NCBI RefSeq assembly: GCF_017942085.1 | Contig: NZ_JAGKSP010000008.1 | Coordinates: 124,001 to 188,000 of the forward strand | DNA length: 64,000 nt | DNA from: Paenibacillus lignilyticus | GTDB taxonomy: Bacteria > Bacillota > Bacilli > Paenibacillales > Paenibacillaceae | Direction: 5' to 3' | Shown here: positions 34,235 to 41,581 of the stretch, piece after piece | Numbering within the stretch: the stretch's first letter is position 1 | Layout of the letters: each line of letters begins with the position of its first letter | The notes under the pieces: generated by a model | Told to the model about the DNA's origin: nothing | Database searches by the model: none | What the model saw: only the letters and a program-made list of their open reading frames with translations | Made by a program: the position numbers and the translations under genes

Positions 34235-36280
34235 CTACCCGCTAAGCGCGTTCCGCACGGCGAGAATATACTTCGCCTGATCCAGCGGGTTGACGCCGCG
34301 CCGTTGGCGCGATACGTCAACGTCAGGCGGGCATTCGCGGTAGCCGGCGAAGAAGGTCGTGAGCGTGCCGCGGCCTTTCGTCATGGAGCCGAGGCGCGCC
34401 GGGAAATCGAGCGTTGTCGCAACGGGCAGCGTGCCCTCGAGCTCCATTCGCTCTTGGCGCACGATAGGCGCGTCGAACTCGCCGCGCATCAGGACAAGCT
34501 CGTTCATGAGCTTGCCCCCGTACTCCTCCGGTACGGAGAGCCGAAAATGAAGCAGCGGCTCCAGCAGCTTCGTACCCGTGTTCGCAAGGCCGTTCATGAT
34601 GCCCATAGGCGTCGCAATGACGAAGTCGAGCGGATGCGTGTGCCACACATGATGCTCGCCTTCAATTAGCGTGACGCGCAGGTCCGTCACTTCCCAGCCG
34701 CGCAGTCCCTGCTGCAGCGCCTCCGGCACTCGCCTCGCAACCTCATTCTGATAACTCTCCAATAAACGTTCGTTGCGAACCAGTGATTTATATACGATCC
34801 CGCTTCCCCGTTCACCCGGTTCAATCGTAAAACGCAGGATCGCCCAGCAAGGCTTCGGCATCAAATACGCGACATACCCTTCACCCACCGATGCAGGCGT
34901 TTCTTTGTAAATAACCGATGGCGCGCCGAAGCTGACTTCGAGCTTAAATCGGCTCAGCAAGATCGAGGTGAGCACCTCCATCTGAATCGGCCCCATTACT
35001 TTCAAATGCAGCTCCCGCTCATCCTGCAGCCATTGCAAATCAAGCAGCGGATCCTCATCCGCCAGCTCCTGAAATGCCGCAACGACAGCCGGATATTCGG
35101 CTTCGTTCTTCCATTGCACCTGAACGGTGAGCAGCGGCACCGCAAGCCGTTTCTCTCCCGGCACGCCTTCAGGCGCGCCGATGACATCGCCGATTCGTGC
35201 CCGGCTCCATCCATAGACAGCCGCAATATCTCCGGCCTTCAAGACCCCGATATCTTCCGTCTTCTGCCCGGTCACGCGCCGAATCTGCGTCACTTTATCC
35301 TGCATGTCCCGGCTGTAATTGAGCACCGTATCGCGATTGCGAATGATCCCTTCGAAGAGGCGGACATACGCGATTTTGCCCATCACGGGGTCCCGCTCCA
35401 TCTTGAAAATCACGCCCGATACCGGAGCCTCCTCCGACCCGCCCGGAGCCGGCAAATACGCCAAAACCGCATCCATCAGCTCCTTCACGCCAAGCCCGCG
35501 ATTCGATGCACCGAACAGAACCGGAAACAGCGTGCTGCGATGCACGCCTTCAACCAGCACTCGCCTAAGCAGCGCGTCATCAACCGCCTGCCCTTCGAGG
35601 TAAGCTTCCAGCAGCGACTCATCCTGCTCGGCAACCGTCTCCACCAACATGCGCCGATACGGCTCCGCCCACGGATGCTCATCCAGCATCTGCTCTACCG
35701 GAACTCGCGCATCCAGCCCCCGCTCGCCCTGCACCAACTCACCCAACGCCCGCTCGTCCAACACGGGCAAAGAACCCGCAAACTCCGCTTCCGCCCCAAT
35801 CGGCGCCGCAACAGGCACCGCCTGGCGCGATAACAAACGCTGCAGCTGATCCAATACTGCCAAAGCGTCTGCTCCCACACGATCCATTTTGTTCACGTAG
35901 ATCATCGTTGGAATCGATAGATCGCGCAGCGCCTGCCAGATCACTTCCGTCTGCGCCTGCACGCCTTCGACAGCCGATACGATCAGAACCGCACCATCCA
36001 TGACACGAAGCGAGCGCTCCACCTCAGACAGAAAATCGACGTGGCCCGGCGTGTCCACGAGATTAATCGGAGTATCCTTCCAAGCAAACCGCGTCACGGC
36101 GGCACGCACCGAAATGCCCCGCTCCCGCTCGACATCCAGCCAATCCGTCTGCGTTGTTCCCGTATCCACGCTGCCCAGCGCGCGAATATGCCCGCTCTGA
36201 TAGAGCATCTGCTCGGTCGTGGTCGTTTTGCCTGCATCGACATGAGCAAATATGCCAACATTACGCATCTTCGCGCCCAT
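34235..36280 (-). CDS. TetM/TetO-like ribosomal protection GTPase
   Basis: 681 aa translation GTPase related to EF-G and tetracycline ribosomal-protection proteins. G-domain motifs: AHVDAGKTTTTE (G1), ERGISVRAA (G2), DTPGHVDF (G3), NKMD (G4). Domains II to V follow, with ILRFTIEPGERGSGIVYKS typical of the TetM group. I start at ATG 36280 (GGGGAG ten bases upstream) rather than TTG 36289. Many Bacillales carry such chromosomal homologues without proven resistance, so an intrinsic resistance or ribosome-rescue role is uncertain. The phosphoesterase gene ends 21 bp upstream of it, giving one operon. Confidence 0.88.
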   Translation of the reverse strand: MGAKMRNVGIFAHVDAGKTTTTEQMLYQSGHIRALGSVDTGTTQTDWLDVERERGISVRAAVTRFAWKDTPINLVDTPGHVDFLSEVERSLRVMDGAVLIVSAVEGVQAQTEVIWQALRDLSIPTMIYVNKMDRVGADALAVLDQLQRLLSRQAVPVAAPIGAEAEFAGSLPVLDERALGELVQGERGLDARVPVEQMLDEHPWAEPYRRMLVETVAEQDESLLEAYLEGQAVDDALLRRVLVEGVHRSTLFPVLFGASNRGLGVKELMDAVLAYLPAPGGSEEAPVSGVIFKMERDPVMGKIAYVRLFEGIIRNRDTVLNYSRDMQDKVTQIRRVTGQKTEDIGVLKAGDIAAVYGWSRARIGDVIGAPEGVPGEKRLAVPLLTVQVQWKNEAEYPAVVAAFQELADEDPLLDLQWLQDERELHLKVMGPIQMEVLTSILLSRFKLEVSFGAPSVIYKETPASVGEGYVAYLMPKPCWAILRFTIEPGERGSGIVYKSLVRNERLLESYQNEVARRVPEALQQGLRGWEVTDLRVTLIEGEHHVWHTHPLDFVIATPMGIMNGLANTGTKLLEPLLHFRLSVPEEYGGKLMNELVLMRGEFDAPIVRQERMELEGTLPVATTLDFPARLGSMTKGRGTLTTFFAGYRECPPDVDVSRQRRGVNPLDQAKYILAVRNALSG

Positions 36281-36301
36281 AGCTTCCAATCTCCCCTGCT
36301 C

Positions 36302-36814
36302 TTAGCTCTTATCGTCGTAATAGACATGATCAGCCGTCAATAACGAGCCGCTTTCTATTGTGAAAATACCAAATGAATATTGCTTCTGCCTGCGTTTATC
36401 TGTCGGCGAGCCCGGATTAAACAGCAGCACGCCGCCGCGCTCCCGAATAAGCGGTACATGAGAATGCCCAAACACGATCACGTCCACGCTGCCCTGATCA
36501 AAAGACCGATACGCATTCGTTTCCGTATCCTCCCGTTTGCCCGGCCCCAGGTGACCATGCACCAAACCGACGCGAAGCCCGCCAATATCGAGCACTTTGC
36601 GGTGGCCGAATTTGGCGATGATATCATCCCCGTCATTGTTGCCTGCCACGCCTTCAATGCGAGCAAATGCTCGCAGCATATCCCATACCGACAACGTCAT
36701 CCAATCTCCCGCATGCAATATCGCATCCGCATCCTGAAGCTCTTGAATCAGCCGATCAGGCAGCTTCTTGGCCATCCGCGTCATGTGCGTATCCGAAACA
36801 ACGACTACTTTCAT
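36302..36814 (-). CDS. YfcE-type metallophosphoesterase
   Basis: 170 aa calcineurin-like phosphoesterase. Metal ligands are in VVSDTHM (D, H), HAGDW (D), GNNDGDD (N, D), LVHGHLG (H) and VFGHSHVPL (H, H). Closest to the MJ0936/YfcE subgroup, which hydrolyses phosphodiester model substrates; natural substrate unknown. ATG 36814 with GGAG close by and AGAGG farther upstream is preferred to GTG 36826, which would place the RBS against the start. First gene of an operon with the TetM-like GTPase. Confidence 0.88.
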   Translation of the reverse strand: MKVVVVSDTHMTRMAKKLPDRLIQELQDADAILHAGDWMTLSVWDMLRAFARIEGVAGNNDGDDIIAKFGHRKVLDIGGLRVGLVHGHLGPGKREDTETNAYRSFDQGSVDVIVFGHSHVPLIRERGGVLLFNPGSPTDKRRQKQYSFGIFTIESGSLLTADHVYYDDKS

Positions 36815-37028
36815 GTCTCCACTCACCTCTTTACACCGGCATGGTCAAACCTTAACACTGCTAGTGTCATCCATCACGATCCCAGTACCTTCATTATTGT
36901 GCAAAAGCACCCTGTATTCAACAACAAACCGCTTTATTCCCGTAATCTAACATGGATATACCGCAAATAACGTATATTGATCTTTTTCTCGGCAATTCCA
37001 TCAAAAAACTGTCATTCATCACTTGTTT

Positions 37029-37049
37029 TATGTTAGATTATATAACATA
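37029..37049. promoter_or_regulatory. Palindrome upstream of GNAT gene
   Basis: Arms TATGTTA and TAACATA around a 7-bp centre, 49 bp before the GNAT start. May be an operator that overlaps a -10 box. The rest of 36815-37097 shows nothing else. Confidence 0.35.
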
Positions 37050-37097
37050 TAAAGCATTTGCTTGCTCACAGTCCGGTTAGGAAAAGGAGAGAATGCT

Positions 37098-37568
37098 ATG
37101 TTCAACATTAGGCGTTATTCTACCGCAGACCACGACGACATCTGGCGGCTTCATCTTCTTGTTATTTCCGCAGCAGGCGTAGAACCGACTCATCAGCATT
37201 ACCATGATATTTTTCATATCGACGAGCAGTATTTGGAGAGTGGCGGCGACTTTCTTGTCGGAACAGGTCAGAACGGCGTCGTTGTAGCAATGGGCGGACT
37301 GAAGAAGCTCGACGAAGACACGGCCGAAATCAAACGGCTTCGCGTCCACCCGAGCTTTCAGCAGCGCGGCTATGGCCAGATGATGCTGACGAAATTAGAG
37401 CAGCGAGCCAAGGAACTCGGCTTCCGCCACATTTATTTGGACGCCTTAACCAACCAGCTGGGCGCCAAAAAGCTATTTCTTAATAACGGCTATGCGCATC
37501 GCGGCGCTTCCGTCATCGACGGCTTCTGGATCAATGTGTACGAGAAATCGCTCACGGAGGCAAAATAA
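37098..37568 (+). CDS. GNAT family N-acetyltransferase
   Basis: 156 aa. ATG 37098 follows AAAGGAGAG by seven bases. Motif A is IKRLRVHPSFQQRGYGQMM (Q/R-x-x-G-x-G), then KELGFRHIYLDALTNQLGAK and LFLNNGYAHRG, as in small-molecule or amino-acid acetyltransferases of the PaiA/YjdJ-like type. Substrate unknown. Monocistronic in appearance. Confidence 0.88.
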   Translation: MFNIRRYSTADHDDIWRLHLLVISAAGVEPTHQHYHDIFHIDEQYLESGGDFLVGTGQNGVVVAMGGLKKLDEDTAEIKRLRVHPSFQQRGYGQMMLTKLEQRAKELGFRHIYLDALTNQLGAKKLFLNNGYAHRGASVIDGFWINVYEKSLTEAK

Positions 37569-37617
37569 ATCGAATTTATATAAAATCGCTCAAACCGCTG
37601 GGCTTATCTCATCGTTA

Positions 37618-37647
37618 CCTCCTAATAGAACGACTATTATGAGGAGG
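37618..37647 (+). promoter_or_regulatory. Hairpin sequestering the Shine-Dalgarno of the cupredoxin gene
   Basis: CCTCCTAATAG (37618-37628) pairs with CTATTATGAGGAGG (37634-37647), with a 2-nt bulge. The 3' arm is the RBS itself, seven bases before ATG 37655, so folding would mask the ribosome binding site. Confidence 0.55.
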
Positions 37648-37654
37648 AAGATCG

Positions 37655-39247
37655 ATGAATAAAGCAAGAAGGTTTGGGCTTTTTTTGCTGAGTTTAACCG
37701 TATGCCTGGCCATGCTTCTCCCTGTTCTAAACGCCTCGGCAGCAGAGAGCTCCCCAGCGGTTACAACAGATGCGGACACAGCCGCTAAGCTTGGCCTGCT
37801 GTTAGGCGACGGCACCGGCGTTTCAGCCGCCTATCTCGGCAAGACGTCCACAAGGCTCCAAGCCGCTATTATTTCGTTACGTCTTCAAGGAAAACTGTCT
37901 GAAGCGCAAGCATTTACAGAAACAGGCAACTTTAAAGATGCTTCTCTCGTAAGTAAAAGCAACCAAGCTATTCTGGCTTATTTGAACGCTCACGCCGAGC
38001 TCGGCTGGAACGGTACGGGCAACGGCAACTTCAACCCCCTCGTTTCCATCACCGCGCAGCAGTTCTATAAAGTACTGCTTGAAGCGCTGGGCTACAAATC
38101 CGGCACCGCTTTCCAATACAGCGCTACTTTCGCTTTCGCCAAGAGCAAAGGGCTGAAGAACATCGCCGGCGCAGCCGAGCTGAGCAATGCCGATATCGCC
38201 ACGGCACTTGTTGAGGCACTGAACGCACCGAACGCGAAAGGCGCGACATTGTTCGCTCAACTGCAGCAGGCAAACGTAATTGCCGCTTCAGCCGAACTCC
38301 CAACAGGCGAGCATATCGGACTTGCCGCTGCAGATAAACTCGGCTCCTACTTAACCGACGGCAAAGGACGCACCCTTTACTACTTCACGAAAGACGCCGC
38401 GGACTTGGAGTCCTGCCAAGGCAGCTGCCTGCAAGCATGGCCGATCTTTCATGCGGATCAGCTGCAAATTCCTTCATCCTTGAACGCGGCTGATTTCGGG
38501 ATGTACATGCGTGCTGACGGCACGATGCAAACGACGTATAAAGGCTGGCCGCTTTACTATTTTGCCAAAGATACGGCTCCCGGTGATGTGAACGGCGAGG
38601 CAGTCGGCGGCGTATGGTTCGCAGCCAAATCCGATTACGCCGCTATGCTGGGCACTTCCGCTACCCTCGGCAACTACTTAACGGACGCAAACGGACGGAC
38701 CTTGTACTATTTTGACAAAGACACCGCTGGCAGCAGCGTTTGTGAAGGTACATGCCTGGCCAACTGGCCGGCTTATCTCGCTACCGGTACCCATGCGCCT
38801 ACCGGCGTTGCAAGCTCTGATTTCGGCGTCATTACGCGCACGGACGGCAGTAAACAATCTTCGTATAAAGGCTATCCGCTCTATTATTTCGTCAAAGACT
38901 CGGCACATGGCGACGTCAACGGACAGGGCCTGAACAACGTTTGGTATGTGATTGATCCCGTTGCCTTCGAAGGCACAACGGCCAGCGCGGAAGTCAAAAC
39001 CTATCGCGTGGATATTAAAGAGTATTCCTTCGGTACCGGCCCACTGACCGTGGAAGTCGGCTCCAAAATCATTTTCACCAACTATGACGATATGAAACAC
39101 AATGCCGTAGCGGTTGACGGCAGTTTCAGCACCCCGTTATTGGCAAAAGGAGATTCGTTCACGATTACGATGAGCAAGGCGGGTACGTACGATTATTTCT
39201 GCGAGCCCCACAAGAAGTTCATGACAGGCCAAATTATTGTGAAATGA
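37655..39247 (+). CDS. Secreted-repeat protein with C-terminal cupredoxin
   Basis: 530 aa exported protein. Signal peptide 1-30 (LNASAA). Residues ~40-210 look like divergent SLH-type helical modules (AKLGLLLGDGTG, GNFNPLVSITAQQFYKVLLE). Residues ~235-440 hold four PF03640-like secreted-lipoprotein repeats: two with paired Cys (SYLTDGKGRTLYYFTKD, CQGSCLQAWP; NYLTDANGRTLYYFDKD, CEGTCLANWP) and two with YKGWPLYYF/YKGYPLYYF. The last ~95 residues are a plastocyanin-like cupredoxin with type-1 copper ligands His (MKHNAV), Cys, His and Met (FCEPHKKFM). Copper binding or extracellular electron transfer is inferred. First of a group with another cupredoxin and an ECF pair. Confidence 0.87.
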   Translation: MNKARRFGLFLLSLTVCLAMLLPVLNASAAESSPAVTTDADTAAKLGLLLGDGTGVSAAYLGKTSTRLQAAIISLRLQGKLSEAQAFTETGNFKDASLVSKSNQAILAYLNAHAELGWNGTGNGNFNPLVSITAQQFYKVLLEALGYKSGTAFQYSATFAFAKSKGLKNIAGAAELSNADIATALVEALNAPNAKGATLFAQLQQANVIAASAELPTGEHIGLAAADKLGSYLTDGKGRTLYYFTKDAADLESCQGSCLQAWPIFHADQLQIPSSLNAADFGMYMRADGTMQTTYKGWPLYYFAKDTAPGDVNGEAVGGVWFAAKSDYAAMLGTSATLGNYLTDANGRTLYYFDKDTAGSSVCEGTCLANWPAYLATGTHAPTGVASSDFGVITRTDGSKQSSYKGYPLYYFVKDSAHGDVNGQGLNNVWYVIDPVAFEGTTASAEVKTYRVDIKEYSFGTGPLTVEVGSKIIFTNYDDMKHNAVAVDGSFSTPLLAKGDSFTITMSKAGTYDYFCEPHKKFMTGQIIVK

Positions 39248-39257
39248 GTGACTTCGC

Positions 39258-40097
39258 ATGCAGAGGAAAACGAGGAGTAACCGAGTAGGAGCGACGTGGA
39301 ACAAAGGATATCTGTTGGCGGCCCTAGGCTTGCTGCTTTGCCTGTTGGTGTCCGCTTGCAGCAGCGATACTAATTCTGCCGCTGCAGAGAATCACGGCAA
39401 TCACAGCGAAATGGCGACGAATGACACGGCAGACTCGTCCAGCTCCGGTGAGGATAGCTCTGTTAACGCCTCAGCAGACGATAGCTCAGCCGAACAGCCT
39501 GCGACTGACGATACGCAGGCAGACGATAAGGGAGGCAGCACTTCAACGAACGACGATGGGAAGGCCACGGCGGGAACGGAGCCTAAGACAGAAGATTCCA
39601 ATGCTGCGACAAAGCCGGATAACGACAAGGCAGACCCCAAGCCGGCAACCGATGATAAAGGCGGCACGAAGGGCGATTCCAACCATAATGCCCATCAAGA
39701 TGATTCGAAGACCACGACGTCTGCTGCGAAGCCTGCGACAAAACCGGCGGCAAAGCCGGCCGCTGAGACGAAGCCGGATAAAGACACAACTGCGAAGCCG
39801 ACTGAACCGGCTGCAGGCGATTCGAAGGCCGAAGTAAAGAGTAAAACCTATACAGTCGAGATTAAGGAGTTTGCTTTCACCGTCAGCAGTCTGACCATCC
39901 GCCCGGGCGATACCGTGAAATTTATCAATCGGGATAAGGTCAAGCACACGGCTACGGCAGACGATGGCAGCTTCGATACGGGCCTCTTCGGCCTCGATGA
40001 AGAGAAGTCCGTTACCTTCGATACCGAAGGCGAATTTTCTTACTACTGCGCGCCTCATCCGGCTATGCAGGCAACGATTATCGTATCAGCCAAATAA
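39258..40097 (+). CDS. Lipoprotein with disordered linker and cupredoxin domain
   Basis: 279 aa. Signal with lipobox LVSAC (Cys ~34) anchors it to the membrane. Residues ~35-190 are a Thr/Ser/Asp/Lys/Pro-rich linker with a His-containing patch (NHGNHSE) near the anchor and KPAAKPAAE repeats. Residues ~193-279 are a cupredoxin close to that of the preceding gene: TYTVEIKEFAFTV, VKHTATADDGSFDTG and YYCAPHPAMQ (His, Cys, His, Met). It starts 10 bp after the neighbouring gene. Likely a surface copper protein receiving or passing electrons (inference). Confidence 0.88.
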   Translation: MQRKTRSNRVGATWNKGYLLAALGLLLCLLVSACSSDTNSAAAENHGNHSEMATNDTADSSSSGEDSSVNASADDSSAEQPATDDTQADDKGGSTSTNDDGKATAGTEPKTEDSNAATKPDNDKADPKPATDDKGGTKGDSNHNAHQDDSKTTTSAAKPATKPAAKPAAETKPDKDTTAKPTEPAAGDSKAEVKSKTYTVEIKEFAFTVSSLTIRPGDTVKFINRDKVKHTATADDGSFDTGLFGLDEEKSVTFDTEGEFSYYCAPHPAMQATIIVSAK

Positions 40098-40120
40098 CCT
40101 TCCCATCGCGTCACGTTACC

Positions 40121-40150
40121 AGGGTAGCCGCGGCTTATGCGGTTACCCTC
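40121..40150 (+). terminator. Hairpin after the second cupredoxin gene
   Basis: AGGGTAGCCGC and GCGGTTACCCT arms; the tail is CTCTGTTGTG with few T, so it may be a partial terminator or attenuator before the ECF genes. Confidence 0.5.
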
Positions 40151-40211
40151 TCTGTTGTGATCCTGCTACACTTGTCTTGATTATCGACGTCTGTTCTGGA
40201 GGCTTACCGGT

Positions 40212-40784
40212 ATGCACAATCTTGCTGACCATGAATTGATGCTGCTCATCAAAGCCAAGCAGCACAAGGCGCTGTCCGTTCTTTACGATCGTTACGCCGC
40301 ACTTGTCTATTCGTTCGCACTGAAGTCGCTGAAGGACGAACAGTCCGCCCGAGACATTACGCAGTCCGTCTTCATGCGGCTGTGGACGACCGAGTCGGAC
40401 TACAATCCGGACAAAGGCCGCTACACCAGCTGGCTGCTTACCGTGACGCGAAATATGACAACCGACTGGCTGCGCAAGCAGCGGCGCATCAACGCTCCGC
40501 TTCTTCCCTATGTACCGGAGGAGCTTGAGCGTATTCCCGATGCTGCCGTCACCTCTCCTGAGGAGAGCGCTGAACGTCAATCACTCAAAGCACAAATTCG
40601 CAGCGCCTACCGCCACCTGTCCTCGCAGCAAATTATGCTGCTGGAACATTTCTACTGGCAGGGATATAGCTTAAGCGAGCTCGCTGCCGCCTATAATCAA
40701 CCGCTCGGTACCGTGAAGAACCGCTTGCATCAAACGCTCAAAATATTACGCAGACATTTGCCGGCAGAAGAGGAGGGATTGTGA
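40212..40784 (+). CDS. ECF-type sigma factor
   Basis: 190 aa. Region 2: LSVLYDRYAALVYSFALKSL, DITQSVFMRLWTTESDY, TSWLLTVTRNMTTDWLRKQR. Region 4: AYRHLSSQQIMLLEHFYWQG, YSLSELAAAYNQPLGTVKNR. It resembles the SigK-like (RskA-regulated) ECF group. Starts at ATG 40212 after GGAGG further upstream. The TGA overlaps the ATG of the anti-sigma gene by one base. Target promoters unknown; the upstream cupredoxin genes are candidates (inference). Confidence 0.9.
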   Translation: MHNLADHELMLLIKAKQHKALSVLYDRYAALVYSFALKSLKDEQSARDITQSVFMRLWTTESDYNPDKGRYTSWLLTVTRNMTTDWLRKQRRINAPLLPYVPEELERIPDAAVTSPEESAERQSLKAQIRSAYRHLSSQQIMLLEHFYWQGYSLSELAAAYNQPLGTVKNRLHQTLKILRRHLPAEEEGL

Positions 40785-41581
40785 TGGAGAAGAACGATAC
40801 TTTGCCTGCATCCCCGTGCGAGCTGTGTCTGGAATACGTCTCCGGCGCATGCAACGAAGAAGAATCGCTCGCTTTCGAGCTTCATCTCCCTCACTGCGAT
40901 GCCTGTCAGAAGGAGCTGCTGGAATTGCGTACAGCCTGGGATGCACTCCCTGTTGATATTGAATGGATTGAGCCGCCTCGAGATCTCAAGCAGCAGGTGA
41001 TGGATGCCGCGCTTGCCGTCCGTCCGGAGGACACGCTTCACGACCCGGCAGTTCACCGCGCTGCGGAATGGCGGCCACGAAAGCCCAGAGCCCGAGCTCG
41101 CTTGAGCAAGCTGCTCCCCGGTCTGCTCGCCGCTTCAATTGCCGGGATCGCACTGCTGTCCGTATGGAATATCCAGCTGCGGCACGAGCAGCAGCTGGCT
41201 CCGCTTCCGGTAGAGCAGGCGCTTCGCGTATCCGCCGCTCAAATCAGCGAGCTTGTTCCGCTGAAGGCTCAAGGTCCGCTCGCCGGCAAGTCCTCCGGCG
41301 TTGCCTGCATTGTAGATAACGGCCAGAGCCGGCAGTTCGTCGTCTATCTGTTCGGCGCTTCGGCAACTACAGGCGCGGAAGCCTACCAGGTCTGGCTCAT
41401 CAAGGACGGCGTCCGTACGAGCGCCGGTACATTCCGCGTCGGCCAAGCGGATCGCGGAATCGGCTTGCTCGCGATGCCTATCGCCTCGACGAAGCTCGAA
41501 TACGATAGCATCGGCATCACCCTTGAGCCCGATGATCAAGGCGATCAACCCCGCGGCACGAAGGTGTTCGGGTCCATCTGA
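40784..41581 (+). CDS. RskA-like anti-sigma factor
   Basis: 265 aa membrane-bound regulator. Start at ATG 40784 with GGAGG seven bases upstream and a one-base overlap with the sigma stop. An N-terminal zinc-binding anti-sigma domain holds CELCLEYVSGAC and the HxxxCxxC motif (HLPHCDAC). A transmembrane helix (~108-128, LLPGLLAASIAGIALLSVWN) leads to an extracellular RskA-type domain (GAEAYQVWLIKDGVRTSAGT, ending with GITLEPDDQG). It should hold the sigma factor until an envelope signal arrives. Its last 37 bp overlap the convergent helicase gene. Confidence 0.88.
   Translation: MEKNDTLPASPCELCLEYVSGACNEEESLAFELHLPHCDACQKELLELRTAWDALPVDIEWIEPPRDLKQQVMDAALAVRPEDTLHDPAVHRAAEWRPRKPRARARLSKLLPGLLAASIAGIALLSVWNIQLRHEQQLAPLPVEQALRVSAAQISELVPLKAQGPLAGKSSGVACIVDNGQSRQFVVYLFGASATTGAEAYQVWLIKDGVRTSAGTFRVGQADRGIGLLAMPIASTKLEYDSIGITLEPDDQGDQPRGTKVFGSI

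Noticed and set aside
33815..34320. Open frames of 138 (plus) and 163 (minus) residues with repeated 38-residue blocks
   Set aside because: The 114-bp DNA unit is a multiple of three and is full of inverted repeats; both strands are open for that reason, neither has an RBS, and composition is unlike a gene.
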